DNA of 16,342 bases from JACQBY01 sp041486115 (GCA_041486115.1 JBGPKT010000049.1:1-16342), one strand, 5' to 3'; shown: positions 7,779-15,193, counted from the stretch's first letter. Notes: generated by a model not told the origin, from the letters alone. Made by a program: numbers and translations.

Positions 7779-7806
7779 ACGTCTGATAAGGTATATTATG
7801 TTAAAT
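7779..7806 (+). other. Candidate dif site (XerC/XerD recombination site)
   Basis: A 28-bp site made of an 11-bp left (XerC) arm ACGTCTGATAA, a 6-bp centre GGTATA and an 11-bp right (XerD) arm TTATGTTAAAT. The right arm is identical to E. coli dif and the centre matches 5 of 6. The left arm keeps the inner ATAA, as expected because the XerC half is the variable one across phyla. In all, 21 of 28 positions match E. coli dif. It sits where the co-oriented left and right gene arms converge, which fits a chromosome terminus. XerC/XerD genes are not in the window. Confidence 0.72.
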
Positions 7807-8088
7807 ATAAATCAGAACTGCACAAGGGTCGATACTGAGCCGGATCTTACAGTTACTCCAGGAGATTATAATTTAATTCATTTTGATAAACAATAAATAA
7901 AACCCCCTCTTCCTACGGGACATGGTTTTCAAGAACTTTCTAACAAAGACTAAGCAATATTAAAATAATAATAATTTTTGTCAGAATGTTCAATTTTGTT
8001 CAAATAAATGGTTGAATGTTATAAAAACAATGTTTTTTTATCAATAAATTCAATTTGTTATGATTTTTAGTCTTTATCTTTTTTTGGT

Positions 8089-8116
8089 CTGACAATTGCA
8101 CTAATTTCCCTATAAC
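8089..8116 (+). promoter_or_regulatory. Sigma70-type promoter of the response regulator gene
   Basis: CTGACA (8089-8094, 5/6), a 16-nt spacer, and TATAAC (8111-8116, 5/6). It would start transcription about 18 nt before ATG 8141, leaving a short leader containing AGGAGG (8131-8136). Confidence 0.55.
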
Positions 8117-8140
8117 TTTTTGATCGAAGCAGGAGGATGA

Positions 8141-9232
8141 ATGAAAGCCAATTTTGATGCAAACATCTTAGTCGTAGATGACGAAATGGGGCCGAGAGAA
8201 TCTATAAAGATGATATTAAAACCTTATTTTAACGTCTACACTGCTGAAAATGGACAGCAAGCATTAAAGATTATCCATGAGGTCCCCATCGACCTTGCTA
8301 CTCTCGATTTCAAAATGCCCGGAATTAGCGGCACAGAACTCTTAAAAGAAATCAGAAAATTTGATAACGAAATCTCCGTGGTCATGATCACAGGATATGG
8401 AACGATGAAAAGCGCGGTCGAAGGTATTCGTTATGGCGCGTCGGATTATCTTGTTAAACCGTTTGAAATTAGCGAAATAATCGATGTGGTTAGAAAAAAC
8501 ATCGGTCAAAAAAAGTCAAAATCAGAAGTGAATCAACTGGTTCAGGATATGGGCAAGGTCATGGGACTCCCCATTTCAACAAATGACCTGTCCAAATTGG
8601 GTACCATGAGAGCTTACATTTTAAATAAACTTGAGGTCTGTTTTTCCGGGTTCAATTCGAGATACGCCACAAAGGAAGCAGCGATTGTTTCATCGTTAAA
8701 GGACCTGATCAATGCCGCCGAAAGCCAGTCTTCAGGAAGCGACCATTCCCTGAAGGTTGCCTACTTTGCCAGTCTCCTCGGGAAAAGAACCGGCCTCGAA
8801 CGGGAGACGCTGGAGCATCTTGAAATAGCGGCATGGCTCCATGATATCGGTATTCTCGGCACCTATTACCGGTTCCTCGATTATGAGAAAAATACACAGC
8901 CTGATTTATCCAATTACGCCAATCAAAAAGCGGAATTGGGAGGAAGATTTTGTAAGGTTTTAAATTTGCCCGATCCGGTCATTGCCGGTATTACGCATCA
9001 ATATGAAGCTTTTAATGGTGAAGGGCTTCCCGGCCATCTTTCGGGAGAGGAAATTCCTGTTATATCGAGGATTATTTATATCGCCGAACAGGTGGATGAA
9101 CTATTTAGAAAATATCCTCAGGGGTCCAGGCTTGTCGTCGAACGACTCAAGGAGAAAGATGGAAAAGAATTGGACCCTGAACTGGTTCACTATATGAGCG
9201 AAATCATCCTTGGAAGCAAGGCTTTCACTTAA
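8141..9232 (+). CDS. Response regulator with degenerate HD-GYP-like output domain
   Basis: 363 aa. The N-terminal receiver domain (about 8-120) has the acidic pair D13/D14, phosphoacceptor D56 (TLDFKMPG), T84 (MITGYG) and K106 (LVKPF), so it should accept phosphate from a histidine kinase that is not encoded nearby. A linker (about 121-195) precedes an HD-type domain: H202 (SDHSLKVA), H234-D235 (LHDIGILG) and H286 (THQYEAFNGEGLP). Against classical HD-GYP cyclic-di-GMP phosphodiesterases, the HDIGK lysine is I, the HHExxDGxGYP motif is altered (THQYEAFNGEGLP), and the final D of the DxYDAL-like motif is missing (AEQVDEL). Enzyme activity is therefore uncertain. AGGAGG lies 4 nt before ATG 8141. 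Its 3' end overlaps the opposite-strand recN by 8 bp. It is the only + gene right of the dif candidate. Confidence 0.88.
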   Translation: MKANFDANILVVDDEMGPRESIKMILKPYFNVYTAENGQQALKIIHEVPIDLATLDFKMPGISGTELLKEIRKFDNEISVVMITGYGTMKSAVEGIRYGASDYLVKPFEISEIIDVVRKNIGQKKSKSEVNQLVQDMGKVMGLPISTNDLSKLGTMRAYILNKLEVCFSGFNSRYATKEAAIVSSLKDLINAAESQSSGSDHSLKVAYFASLLGKRTGLERETLEHLEIAAWLHDIGILGTYYRFLDYEKNTQPDLSNYANQKAELGGRFCKVLNLPDPVIAGITHQYEAFNGEGLPGHLSGEEIPVISRIIYIAEQVDELFRKYPQGSRLVVERLKEKDGKELDPELVHYMSEIILGSKAFT

Positions 9233-10919
9233 TCATTTCCTCGGCATGTTTTAATGTTTTTCGGGTCACTTCTATCCCACCCAACATTCTCGCGATTTCA
9301 TGAATCCGCTCTCCCCTGTTGAGGAGTTTGACCGCGACTTCTGTTTTTCCATTTTTACTTTTCTTTTCTACAGTAAAATGAGATTGGCCGAACGACGCAA
9401 TTTGCGGGAGGTGGGTGATACAAAACACCTGACGGGGCGAGGCGATATCCCAGAGCTTTTTTCCGATATATTCTGCAACAGCCCCGCCGACCCCCAGGTC
9501 GATTTCATCAAAAATAACGATCGGGACAGATTCCGCGTCTGAAATCATCGTTTTTAAAGCCAGCATCAAACGGGATAACTCCCCCCCGGAAACTACCTTT
9601 TCCATTTCGACCGGCTCATATCCTTTATTCGTCGAAATTAAAAAGGAGATTTCTTCCTTTCCATGCCTTGAAAACGGATGGCCTCCCTCATTCGGAAGGA
9701 AGACGATTTTAAATTGGGGATGGTCTATTCTTAACTCTTTGAGCTCCTTTAAAATCTTTTTTTCAAATTCTCCTGAGGCTTCCTTTCTTTTTGCAGACAG
9801 TTCATCTCCAAGTTTATCAAGACCGGTTTCCAGGGTCCTGAGCTCCTTTTTGAGGCGCTGAATATCAGACTCCAGATCGTCCAGATCTTCCAATTCTTTT
9901 TTAATTCTTTCCAGAAAACCGATAATTTCTCGGACCTGGTCCTCCGATGCAAGGCTAGCGACCGAGGTCCCATATTTTTTCTTTATCTGAGCAATGAGAA
10001 ATAGTCGTTTTTCTATCTGTTCGAGTTTTTCCGGATTGAATTCAACCCTTTCCCGATAATTTCTCAATAAATTCGATGCCTCCTTCAACTGGAGGAATGC
10101 GGTCGATAAAAGCTCCATCATCGGCTCGACCTGGGGGTCTATTAAAAAAAGATCGGACAATAAGCGGTTAATTTTCTGAAGATAGATCAATACGGCAGTG
10201 TCGTCTTCAACAAGAAGATGATTCGCTTCTTCGGATTTTAACTTTAATGTTTCTGATTTTGATAAAATTTCACTTTCTTGATTTAAGTGGCCTTCTTCGT
10301 CGGGGAGCAGGCCGGCTGCTTCAAGTTCATTCACTTGAAACCGGAGAAAAGAACGTTTTGCTTCTATTTCGTTCTCTTTCCTTACAAGCTCCTGAAGGGT
10401 TTGGACCGCTTTTGTCCATTTGCGATAGGCCGTTTCATACTCCGCGGCTAGAGGTTTTAATCCGCCAAACGCATCAAGCATAAAAAGCTGTGTTGATTTT
10501 TTAAAGAGGGATGTTTGATGGTTCTGTCCATGAATCTCCATCAAACACTCTGAAAGCTCGGAAAGGGAAGAGAGATTGACCATCTCTCCGTTAAGGAAAG
10601 ATCGGCTTTTTCCAGAAAATGAGATAATTCGACGAACGATGATTTCCTGGTCATCTTTTTGAAGATATTTTAATTCCTGATATTTTTCTTTTAAAGGAAA
10701 ATGGGGGGGAATTAAAAACTTTCCTTCTATAACCGCCTCTTTCGTCCCTTCACGGATATGGTCCTGGAAACCTTTTCCCCCGAGTAAGGCCTGAAGGGCA
10801 TCGATAATAATAGACTTACCCGCTCCCGTTTCGCCGGTAATGACATTCAGGCCCTTTTCAAATTCAAGGCGGAGTTCCTGAATAATGGCAAAATCTTTTA
10901 TATGGAGTTCCAGGAGCAT
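9225..10919 (-). CDS. recN: DNA repair protein RecN
   Basis: SMC-like ATPase acting early in double-strand break repair, cytoplasmic and nucleoid-associated. 564 aa, normal length. Walker A is GETGAGKS (residues 29-36). A long central coiled coil follows (about 160-400, many E/K/L repeats). The ABC signature is VSGGELSRL (from 443), and Walker B is IVIFDEIDLGVGG with D471-E472. The switch region is CITHLPQIASFG, all as in RecN. Start ATG 10919 gives the expected N terminus (MLLELHIKDFAIIQ), but no good ribosome site is visible. It lies 80 bp downstream of trxA on the same strand with no T-tract terminator between, so co-transcription is plausible. A bulged hairpin (10948-10970) occupies that gap. 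The 3' end overlaps the response regulator gene. Confidence 0.96.
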   Translation of the reverse strand: MLLELHIKDFAIIQELRLEFEKGLNVITGETGAGKSIIIDALQALLGGKGFQDHIREGTKEAVIEGKFLIPPHFPLKEKYQELKYLQKDDQEIIVRRIISFSGKSRSFLNGEMVNLSSLSELSECLMEIHGQNHQTSLFKKSTQLFMLDAFGGLKPLAAEYETAYRKWTKAVQTLQELVRKENEIEAKRSFLRFQVNELEAAGLLPDEEGHLNQESEILSKSETLKLKSEEANHLLVEDDTAVLIYLQKINRLLSDLFLIDPQVEPMMELLSTAFLQLKEASNLLRNYRERVEFNPEKLEQIEKRLFLIAQIKKKYGTSVASLASEDQVREIIGFLERIKKELEDLDDLESDIQRLKKELRTLETGLDKLGDELSAKRKEASGEFEKKILKELKELRIDHPQFKIVFLPNEGGHPFSRHGKEEISFLISTNKGYEPVEMEKVVSGGELSRLMLALKTMISDAESVPIVIFDEIDLGVGGAVAEYIGKKLWDIASPRQVFCITHLPQIASFGQSHFTVEKKSKNGKTEVAVKLLNRGERIHEIARMLGGIEVTRKTLKHAEEMIK

Positions 10920-10999
10920 AAACCATTTCAGTAAATGAAGAAGTTGGGCTTGCTAGCCAGTGAGCAAAGCGAGCTTGACAGACGACGATGCAGGCTCTT

Positions 11000-11323
11000 C
11001 TATAATAACCGGTCAATGGTTTCTTTAAATTTGCTTTTCGGCATAGCGCCAACTAATTTTTCAACCACTTTTCCATCTTTGAAAAAGAGCAGGCTAGGGA
11101 TTCCCATCACCTGATATTTTCCAGCAATATCCTGATTTTCATCCGTATTCAGTTTTAATACCTTTAATTTTCCGGCATATTCTTTGGCCAATTCATCCAC
11201 GATCGGAGCAACCATTTTGCAAGGCCCGCACCATACCGCCCAGAAATCAACCATAACAAGCCCGACGGCTTTTAAAACCTCCTGGTCCCAGCTTCTGGAT
11301 GCAACTATTTGTGCTTCTGACAT
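11000..11323 (-). CDS. trxA: Thioredoxin
   Basis: 107-aa cytoplasmic dithiol-disulfide oxidoreductase. The active site is WCGPC (W31-C35) in DFWAVWCGPCKMVAPI. The cis-proline loop is MGIPSLLFFKDG, and the length is that of classical Trx1. AAGGAG (11331-11336) sits 7 nt before ATG 11323, and a good promoter lies at 11367-11396. Encoded upstream of recN on the same strand. There is no signal peptide, so a periplasmic role is unlikely. Confidence 0.96.
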   Translation of the reverse strand: MSEAQIVASRSWDQEVLKAVGLVMVDFWAVWCGPCKMVAPIVDELAKEYAGKLKVLKLNTDENQDIAGKYQVMGIPSLLFFKDGKVVEKLVGAMPKSKFKETIDRLL

Positions 11324-11366
11324 ATCTCTTCTCCTTTATTTAACTATCTTTTAAAGATAAATATAA

Positions 11367-11396
11367 ATTTTATCTTATATAGATTGACCCTGTCAA
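11367..11396 (-). promoter_or_regulatory. Promoter of trxA with overlapping palindrome
   Basis: On the - strand: TTGACA (11396-11391, perfect), an 18-nt spacer, and TAAAAT (11372-11367, 5/6). The -35 lies inside the inverted repeat TTGAC-CCT-GTCAA (11384-11396). A second inverted repeat, TATCTTT-T-AAAGATA (11345-11359), lies just downstream in the leader. Either could be a regulator site; none is identified. Confidence 0.6.
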
Positions 11397-11449
11397 TTTT
11401 AAATATCAACCCGAGAACAGGGATAGGATTTTCATGTCCTTCTTTTTCC

Positions 11450-11524
11450 TGTCATCGCGAGGTCCCATAGGGTGCATGGCGATCCGACCTACAAAGTCAT
11501 TGCTTCGCTTCGCTCGCAATGACA
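11450..11524. repeat. REP-like palindromic element between groL and trxA
   Basis: Outer inverted ends TGTCATCGCGAG (11450-11461) and CTCGCAATGACA (11513-11524), 11 of 12 complementary. An inner perfect repeat is GTCATTGC (11496-11503) / GCAATGAC (11516-11523) around TTCGCTTCGCTC. The end sequence resembles the GTCATTGCGAG(CGAAGC) repeats scattered between genes in many proteobacterial and environmental genomes; that resemblance is from memory. Non-coding. Confidence 0.65.
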
Positions 11525-11567
11525 ACTTCCTACCTCGGTTTTAGGCATCAAAACGTCAAAACAGCTC

Positions 11568-11601
11568 AAAAAAAAACCCTGATCCAAAGATCAGGGTTTT
11601 T
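11568..11601 (-). terminator. Rho-independent terminator of groL
   Basis: Perfect 12-bp stem AAAACCCTGATC (11573-11584) / GATCAGGGTTTT (11589-11600) with loop CAAA. On the - strand it is followed by a run of nine T (complement of 11568-11576). It begins about 19 nt after the groL stop. The + strand also ends in five T, so it may work weakly both ways. Confidence 0.9.
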
Positions 11602-11619
11602 GCAGGTTTCCCCACATTT

Positions 11620-13254
11620 TTAGTACATGTCACCCATTCCACCACCTCCACCTCCGGGCGGCATCATGGCGCTTTTTTTCTCTTCTGGGATATCGGCAAT
11701 CATGACCTCAGTGGTCAGCATCAAGCCAGAGACGCTGGCGGCGTTTTGAAGAGCGCTGCGGGTTACTTTGGTCGGATCGATGATACCGGCGTCCACCATA
11801 TCGACATAATTTCCGGTTCCCGCGTCAAAACCGAAATTCCCTTTTCCGTTTTTGACTTTTTCAACGATGACCGATCCTTCAAACCCGGCATTTTCGCTGA
11901 TCTGGCGGATCGGCTCTTCAAGGGCTCTCTTGATGATATTGACGCCCCATTGCTGATCACCTGTCAGGGTCAGTTTCTCCAGGACATGAATACAGCGAAG
12001 AAGGGCCACTCCGCCGCCGGGAACAATTCCTTCTTCCACCGCGGCTTTGGTCGCATGAAGCGCATCCTCGACCCGGGCTTTCTTTTCTTTCATCTCAGTT
12101 TCGGTGGCTGCTCCGACGTTGATCACCGCGACGCCGCCGACGATTTTTGCCAGTCTCTCCTGAAGTTTTTCACGATCATAGTCTGACGTGGTTTCTTCGA
12201 TCTGAGCCTTGATCTGTTTAACCCTGCCCTGAATCTTGGCCTTATCACCGGCGCCTTCGACGATAGTCGTGTTATCTTTGTCGATGGTAATTCTTTTGGC
12301 CCTGCCAAGGTCTGATATCTTGACATTTTCGAGCTTGAGTCCGAGATCTTCCGCAATCACCTGCCCGCCGGTTAAAACGGCGATATCTTCGAGCATGGCT
12401 TTTCTCCGGTCTCCGAATCCGGGGGCTTTTACCGCACTGCAGTTCAACGTGCCCCTCAGTTTATTGACCACGAGAGTCGCCAGGGCTTCTCCTTCGACAT
12501 CTTCTGAGATAATAACGAACGGTCTTCCCATTTTCGCAATCTGTTCCAGAATCGGGAGAAGATCTTTCATCGTGCTGATCTTCTTTTCATTGATCAAAAT
12601 GAATGCATCTTCCATGACGGCTTCCATTCTGTCAGGATCGGTGACGAAATAGGGAGAGATATATCCGCGGTCGAACTGCATCCCCTCGACGACATCGAGA
12701 GAGGTGGACATACTCTTGGCCTCTTCAACGGTAATTACGCCGTCTTTGCCGACTTTTTCCATGGCTTCAGAAATTAAATCGCCGATGGTCTTGTCATTAT
12801 TGGCGGAAATTGTCCCGATTTGCGAAATTTCTTTTTTGGTCTGGCAGGGTTTGCTGATTTTCTTTAACTCTTCGACCACCACATCGACCGCACGATCTAT
12901 TCCCCGTTTAATATCCATTGAGTTGGCGCCGGCGGAGGTATGCTTGACACCCTCTCTGAAGATCGCCTGGGCCAATACGGTTGCGGTTGTGGTTCCATCT
13001 CCTGCGGTATCACTGGTTTTACTGGCCACTTCTTTCACCAATTGAGCTCCCATATTTTCATAGGGATCTTTCAATTCAATCTCTTTTGCAACGGTCACGC
13101 CGTCTTTTGTAATGGTGGGAGCGCCGAATTTCTTCTCAATAACGGCGTTTCTACCACGGGGTCCCAGCGTTGCCTTGACAGCATCGGTTAACTGGTTGAC
13201 CCCTCTCAGGATCAATGCGCGGGCATCCTCGCTAAATAATATCTGTTTTGCCAT
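11620..13254 (-). CDS. groL: Chaperonin GroEL (Hsp60)
   Basis: ATP-driven 14-mer folding chamber, cytoplasmic. 544 aa, family-typical. The N terminus is MAKQILFSEDARALILRGVN. Nucleotide-binding motifs are VKATLGPRGRNAVIEKKFG, TKDGVTVAKEI and AGDGTTTATVLA; the equatorial Asp region is FDAGTGNYVDM. The C-terminal tail is the GGM type (PPGGGGGGMGDMY). AGAGGAG (13266-13272) lies 11 nt before ATG 13254. It is 38 bp downstream of groS and ends in a strong terminator, so the groS-groL operon is complete. Heat-shock control by HrcA is expected from the CIRCE upstream of groS. Confidence 0.98.
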   Translation of the reverse strand: MAKQILFSEDARALILRGVNQLTDAVKATLGPRGRNAVIEKKFGAPTITKDGVTVAKEIELKDPYENMGAQLVKEVASKTSDTAGDGTTTATVLAQAIFREGVKHTSAGANSMDIKRGIDRAVDVVVEELKKISKPCQTKKEISQIGTISANNDKTIGDLISEAMEKVGKDGVITVEEAKSMSTSLDVVEGMQFDRGYISPYFVTDPDRMEAVMEDAFILINEKKISTMKDLLPILEQIAKMGRPFVIISEDVEGEALATLVVNKLRGTLNCSAVKAPGFGDRRKAMLEDIAVLTGGQVIAEDLGLKLENVKISDLGRAKRITIDKDNTTIVEGAGDKAKIQGRVKQIKAQIEETTSDYDREKLQERLAKIVGGVAVINVGAATETEMKEKKARVEDALHATKAAVEEGIVPGGGVALLRCIHVLEKLTLTGDQQWGVNIIKRALEEPIRQISENAGFEGSVIVEKVKNGKGNFGFDAGTGNYVDMVDAGIIDPTKVTRSALQNAASVSGLMLTTEVMIADIPEEKKSAMMPPGGGGGGMGDMY

Positions 13255-13292
13255 AGATTTTTATACTCCTCTTTTATTTATTATTTAAATGA

Positions 13293-13583
13293 TTAACCTT
13301 CAAAAATACCGAGAATATCCTCTTCTTTTAAAATCAAATATTCCACATTTTCGATATTGATTTTTGATCCGGAATATTTATCAAACAAAATCGTATCTCC
13401 GGCCTTAACAGACTTGACTTCGGCTCCGACAGATTCGATTTTACCTTTCTGGGGTTTCTCTTTTGCCGCTTCCGGAATATAAAGTCCGCCGGCGGTTTTT
13501 TCCATTTCTTCGGAATAACTTATAAAAACTCTGTCCTTTAAGGGTTTAAAAGCAAGTGTTCCTTTTTTTGCAGCTGTACTCAT
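13293..13583 (-). CDS. groS: Co-chaperonin GroES (Hsp10)
   Basis: 96 aa; forms the heptameric lid of GroEL. Typical motifs are FKPLKDRVFISYSEEMEKTAGGL (mobile loop EKTAGGLYIPEAA), KPQKGKIESVG, GDTILFDKYSGSKI and the C-terminal ILKEEDILGIFEG. AAGGAGG (13591-13597) is 7 nt before ATG 13583. The unusually long leader of about 130 nt starts within CIRCE and contains a copy of the palindromic repeat family (13631-13690). Confidence 0.97.
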   Translation of the reverse strand: MSTAAKKGTLAFKPLKDRVFISYSEEMEKTAGGLYIPEAAKEKPQKGKIESVGAEVKSVKAGDTILFDKYSGSKINIENVEYLILKEEDILGIFEG

Positions 13584-13630
13584 CGTACGTCCTCCTTATT
13601 TCAGGATATGATATGATTTAATTTAGTGAT

Positions 13631-13690
13631 CTTCCGATCTTGGGATCAACCGAACTTCCAATTCTTGCCCCGATCAATCCACAGGTCGGA
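13631..13690. repeat. Palindromic repeat copy 3 (in groESL 5' leader)
   Basis: The left arm CTTCCGATCTTGGGATCAAC (continuing to 13653) matches greA 3095-3117 at 19 of 23. The right arm CGATCAATCCACAGGTCGGA (13671-13690) matches greA 3111-3130 at 18 of 20. The arms are inverted relative to each other (14 of 20 complementary), so the RNA leader can form a hairpin. It lies between CIRCE and the groS ribosome site. Confidence 0.6.
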
Positions 13691-13711
13691 GTGGAAATGA
13701 TAAAAAAATAA

Positions 13712-13738
13712 TTAGCACTCACCACGTTAGAGTGCTAA
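13712..13738. promoter_or_regulatory. CIRCE element (HrcA operator)
   Basis: Perfect consensus: TTAGCACTC (13712-13720), 9-nt spacer ACCACGTTA, GAGTGCTAA (13730-13738). In other bacteria the repressor HrcA binds here and releases groESL on heat shock. It lies about 130 nt upstream of groS, just after the predicted -10. Confidence 0.97.
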
Positions 13739-13767
13739 TTTTTACAACAAAACCGGTTTAAATGCAA
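13739..13767 (-). promoter_or_regulatory. Probable groESL promoter
   Basis: On the - strand: TTGCAT (13767-13762, weak -35), a 17-nt spacer containing the palindrome AAACCGGTTT, and TAAAAA (13744-13739). The -10 abuts CIRCE, so transcription would start inside the operator, the usual arrangement. The match to consensus is modest. Confidence 0.4.
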
Positions 13768-13798
13768 GAAAAAAGTGAATATCCTTAATTGCCTTGCC

Positions 13799-15193
13799 TT
13801 ATTTGCCAGTCAATGCCTCTTTTTTGCCGGTGGAATCGCTGTTTTTTTCGGCCATTGCCGGAGGAATCAACTGTTTGAAGATTTTCCAGCTCTTTAATAA
13901 TTCCACGGCTTTTTGGAGCTGAACATCTTCAACTTCCTTTTTGTCATCTGATACAGGGAAGTTTTCGTCAACGGCCGGAAGAGACGTTTGGTCCTTTTCC
14001 TGCTCTTTGGCTGTCTCGTTTTTCAAATGCCGTTCAAGATCCTTTTCTCTTACGACCGGACGATTAATAACCATCCCTTTTGCGTCTTTCAATGCCGGAG
14101 GTTTCACGACGATATCAGGATCAATCCCGATGTTTTGGATCGACCTCCCTTTTGGGGTGTAATATTTTGCGGTGGTCAAACGGAGCCCCGACCCGTCCGA
14201 CAGGGGAAGGATGGTCTGGACCGATCCTTTTCCAAAGGTTTGGGTTCCAACAACCACGGCCCTCCCCCAATCCTGCAGGGCTCCCGAAACGATCTCGGAA
14301 GCGCTGGCGCTTCCTTCGTTAACCAGAATGATCATGGGGTAGTTGGACTGACCGGCAGGACCGTTGGAACTGTATTCCTCTTTTTTTTCATCCCTTCCTT
14401 TAATTGATACGATGAGCTTCCCCGGCTCTAAAAATTGTTCGCTGATTTCAACGGCAGATGTTAAGAGCCCCCCGGGATTATTTCTTAAATCAATAATTAG
14501 AGACTGCATCTTCTCTTCTTTTAATTTTTTTAAATTCCGCTCCGCGTCCCTGGCCGTATGCTCCTGAAACTGGGAAATCCGGATATAGCCAATCCCCTGC
14601 TCCAACATTTTGCTTTTCACGCTTTGAATTTTAATAATATCCCGGACCAGCGTAAAGACAATCGGATCAGGGATGTTTTCACGGCCGATGGTCAGGATCA
14701 CTTTACTCCCTTTCGGCCCTCTCATTTTTTCGACTGCATCTTGTAAATTCATATTTGCCGTAGAATGTCCGTCTACTTTTAAAATAACATCTCCTGACTT
14801 TACTCCCGCCAGATCAGCCGGGGTCCCTTCGATCGGCGAGATGACGGTTAATCGATTCTCTTTCATTCCGATCTGAATTCCCAGCCCGCCGAATTCTCCC
14901 TTTGTATCCACCTGCATCTCTTTATAGACTTCCGGGGGCATGAAAGAGGAATGGCTGTCCAGGGTATTGAGCATTCCCTTGATGGCTCCGTAGGTGAGAT
15001 CTTTCGCTTTGACTTCCTCGACGTAATTTCTTTGAACGGTAGAAAGGACCTCTGCAAAAGTTTTTAGATCATCATAGGTGTCGGGCTGGGCAAAAACCCG
15101 GTCAAAACCCCTGCCGACTATAATTCCCATAATCAGCATGGTCATTAACGCGGTAAAAATAATGGTGCCGTTATATTTTTTATTCCATCTCAT
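13799..15193 (-). CDS. ctpA: C-terminal processing peptidase, S41 family (CtpA)
   Basis: 464-aa membrane-anchored periplasmic serine protease that cuts exposed C termini, in several bacteria trimming cell-wall hydrolases. One N-terminal hydrophobic segment (residues about 9-27) acts as an uncleaved anchor or signal. Then come an N-terminal helical region (YGAIKGMLNTLDSHSSFM), a PDZ domain (about 98-180, FGGLGIQIG ... GVKSGDVILKVDG), and the S41 core with DLRNNPGG. The Ser-Lys dyad is S297 (GSASASEIVSGAL) and K322 (TFGKGSVQ), with the family's 25-residue spacing. A charged, low-complexity C-terminal tail follows (from about 375). GGAG (15202-15205) lies 8 nt before ATG 15193. It is 60 bp downstream of the envC-like gene, a common pairing, and probably in the same operon. 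Confidence 0.94.
   Translation of the reverse strand: MRWNKKYNGTIIFTALMTMLIMGIIVGRGFDRVFAQPDTYDDLKTFAEVLSTVQRNYVEEVKAKDLTYGAIKGMLNTLDSHSSFMPPEVYKEMQVDTKGEFGGLGIQIGMKENRLTVISPIEGTPADLAGVKSGDVILKVDGHSTANMNLQDAVEKMRGPKGSKVILTIGRENIPDPIVFTLVRDIIKIQSVKSKMLEQGIGYIRISQFQEHTARDAERNLKKLKEEKMQSLIIDLRNNPGGLLTSAVEISEQFLEPGKLIVSIKGRDEKKEEYSSNGPAGQSNYPMIILVNEGSASASEIVSGALQDWGRAVVVGTQTFGKGSVQTILPLSDGSGLRLTTAKYYTPKGRSIQNIGIDPDIVVKPPALKDAKGMVINRPVVREKDLERHLKNETAKEQEKDQTSLPAVDENFPVSDDKKEVEDVQLQKAVELLKSWKIFKQLIPPAMAEKNSDSTGKKEALTGK

Larger units (their letters stand above)
7663..8140. other. AT-rich, gene-poor region holding the dif candidate
   Basis: Strikingly AT-rich compared with its surroundings. It contains the dif-like site (7779-7806), a 32-codon open frame (7798-7896) of doubtful meaning, T/A runs and direct or inverted TTCAA-type motifs around 7985-8065, and the promoter of the response regulator (8089-8116). 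No larger coding region is supported on either strand. Confidence 0.6.

Noticed and set aside
6771..8140. Origin of replication (oriC) because of DnaA-like boxes and AT-rich DNA
   Set aside because: Genes on both sides point toward the region instead of away, no dnaA/dnaN/gyr genes are near, and a good dif match lies inside. A terminus fits better.
10948..10970. Terminator between trxA and recN
   Set aside because: The bulged hairpin (GCTTGCT/AGCAAAGC) has no following T-tract; left as an unexplained hairpin.
11746..13191. Several + strand open frames of 83-146 aa
   Set aside because: All are antisense to the highly conserved groL, with no ribosome sites or domains; shadows.
14128..14150. 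Further copy of the palindromic repeat (TTTGGATCGACC)
   Set aside because: Only a short match, within the conserved ctpA codons for SIQNIGIDPD; chance similarity.
13941..14876. Several + strand open frames opposite ctpA
   Set aside because: Antisense shadows of a confident S41 peptidase gene.
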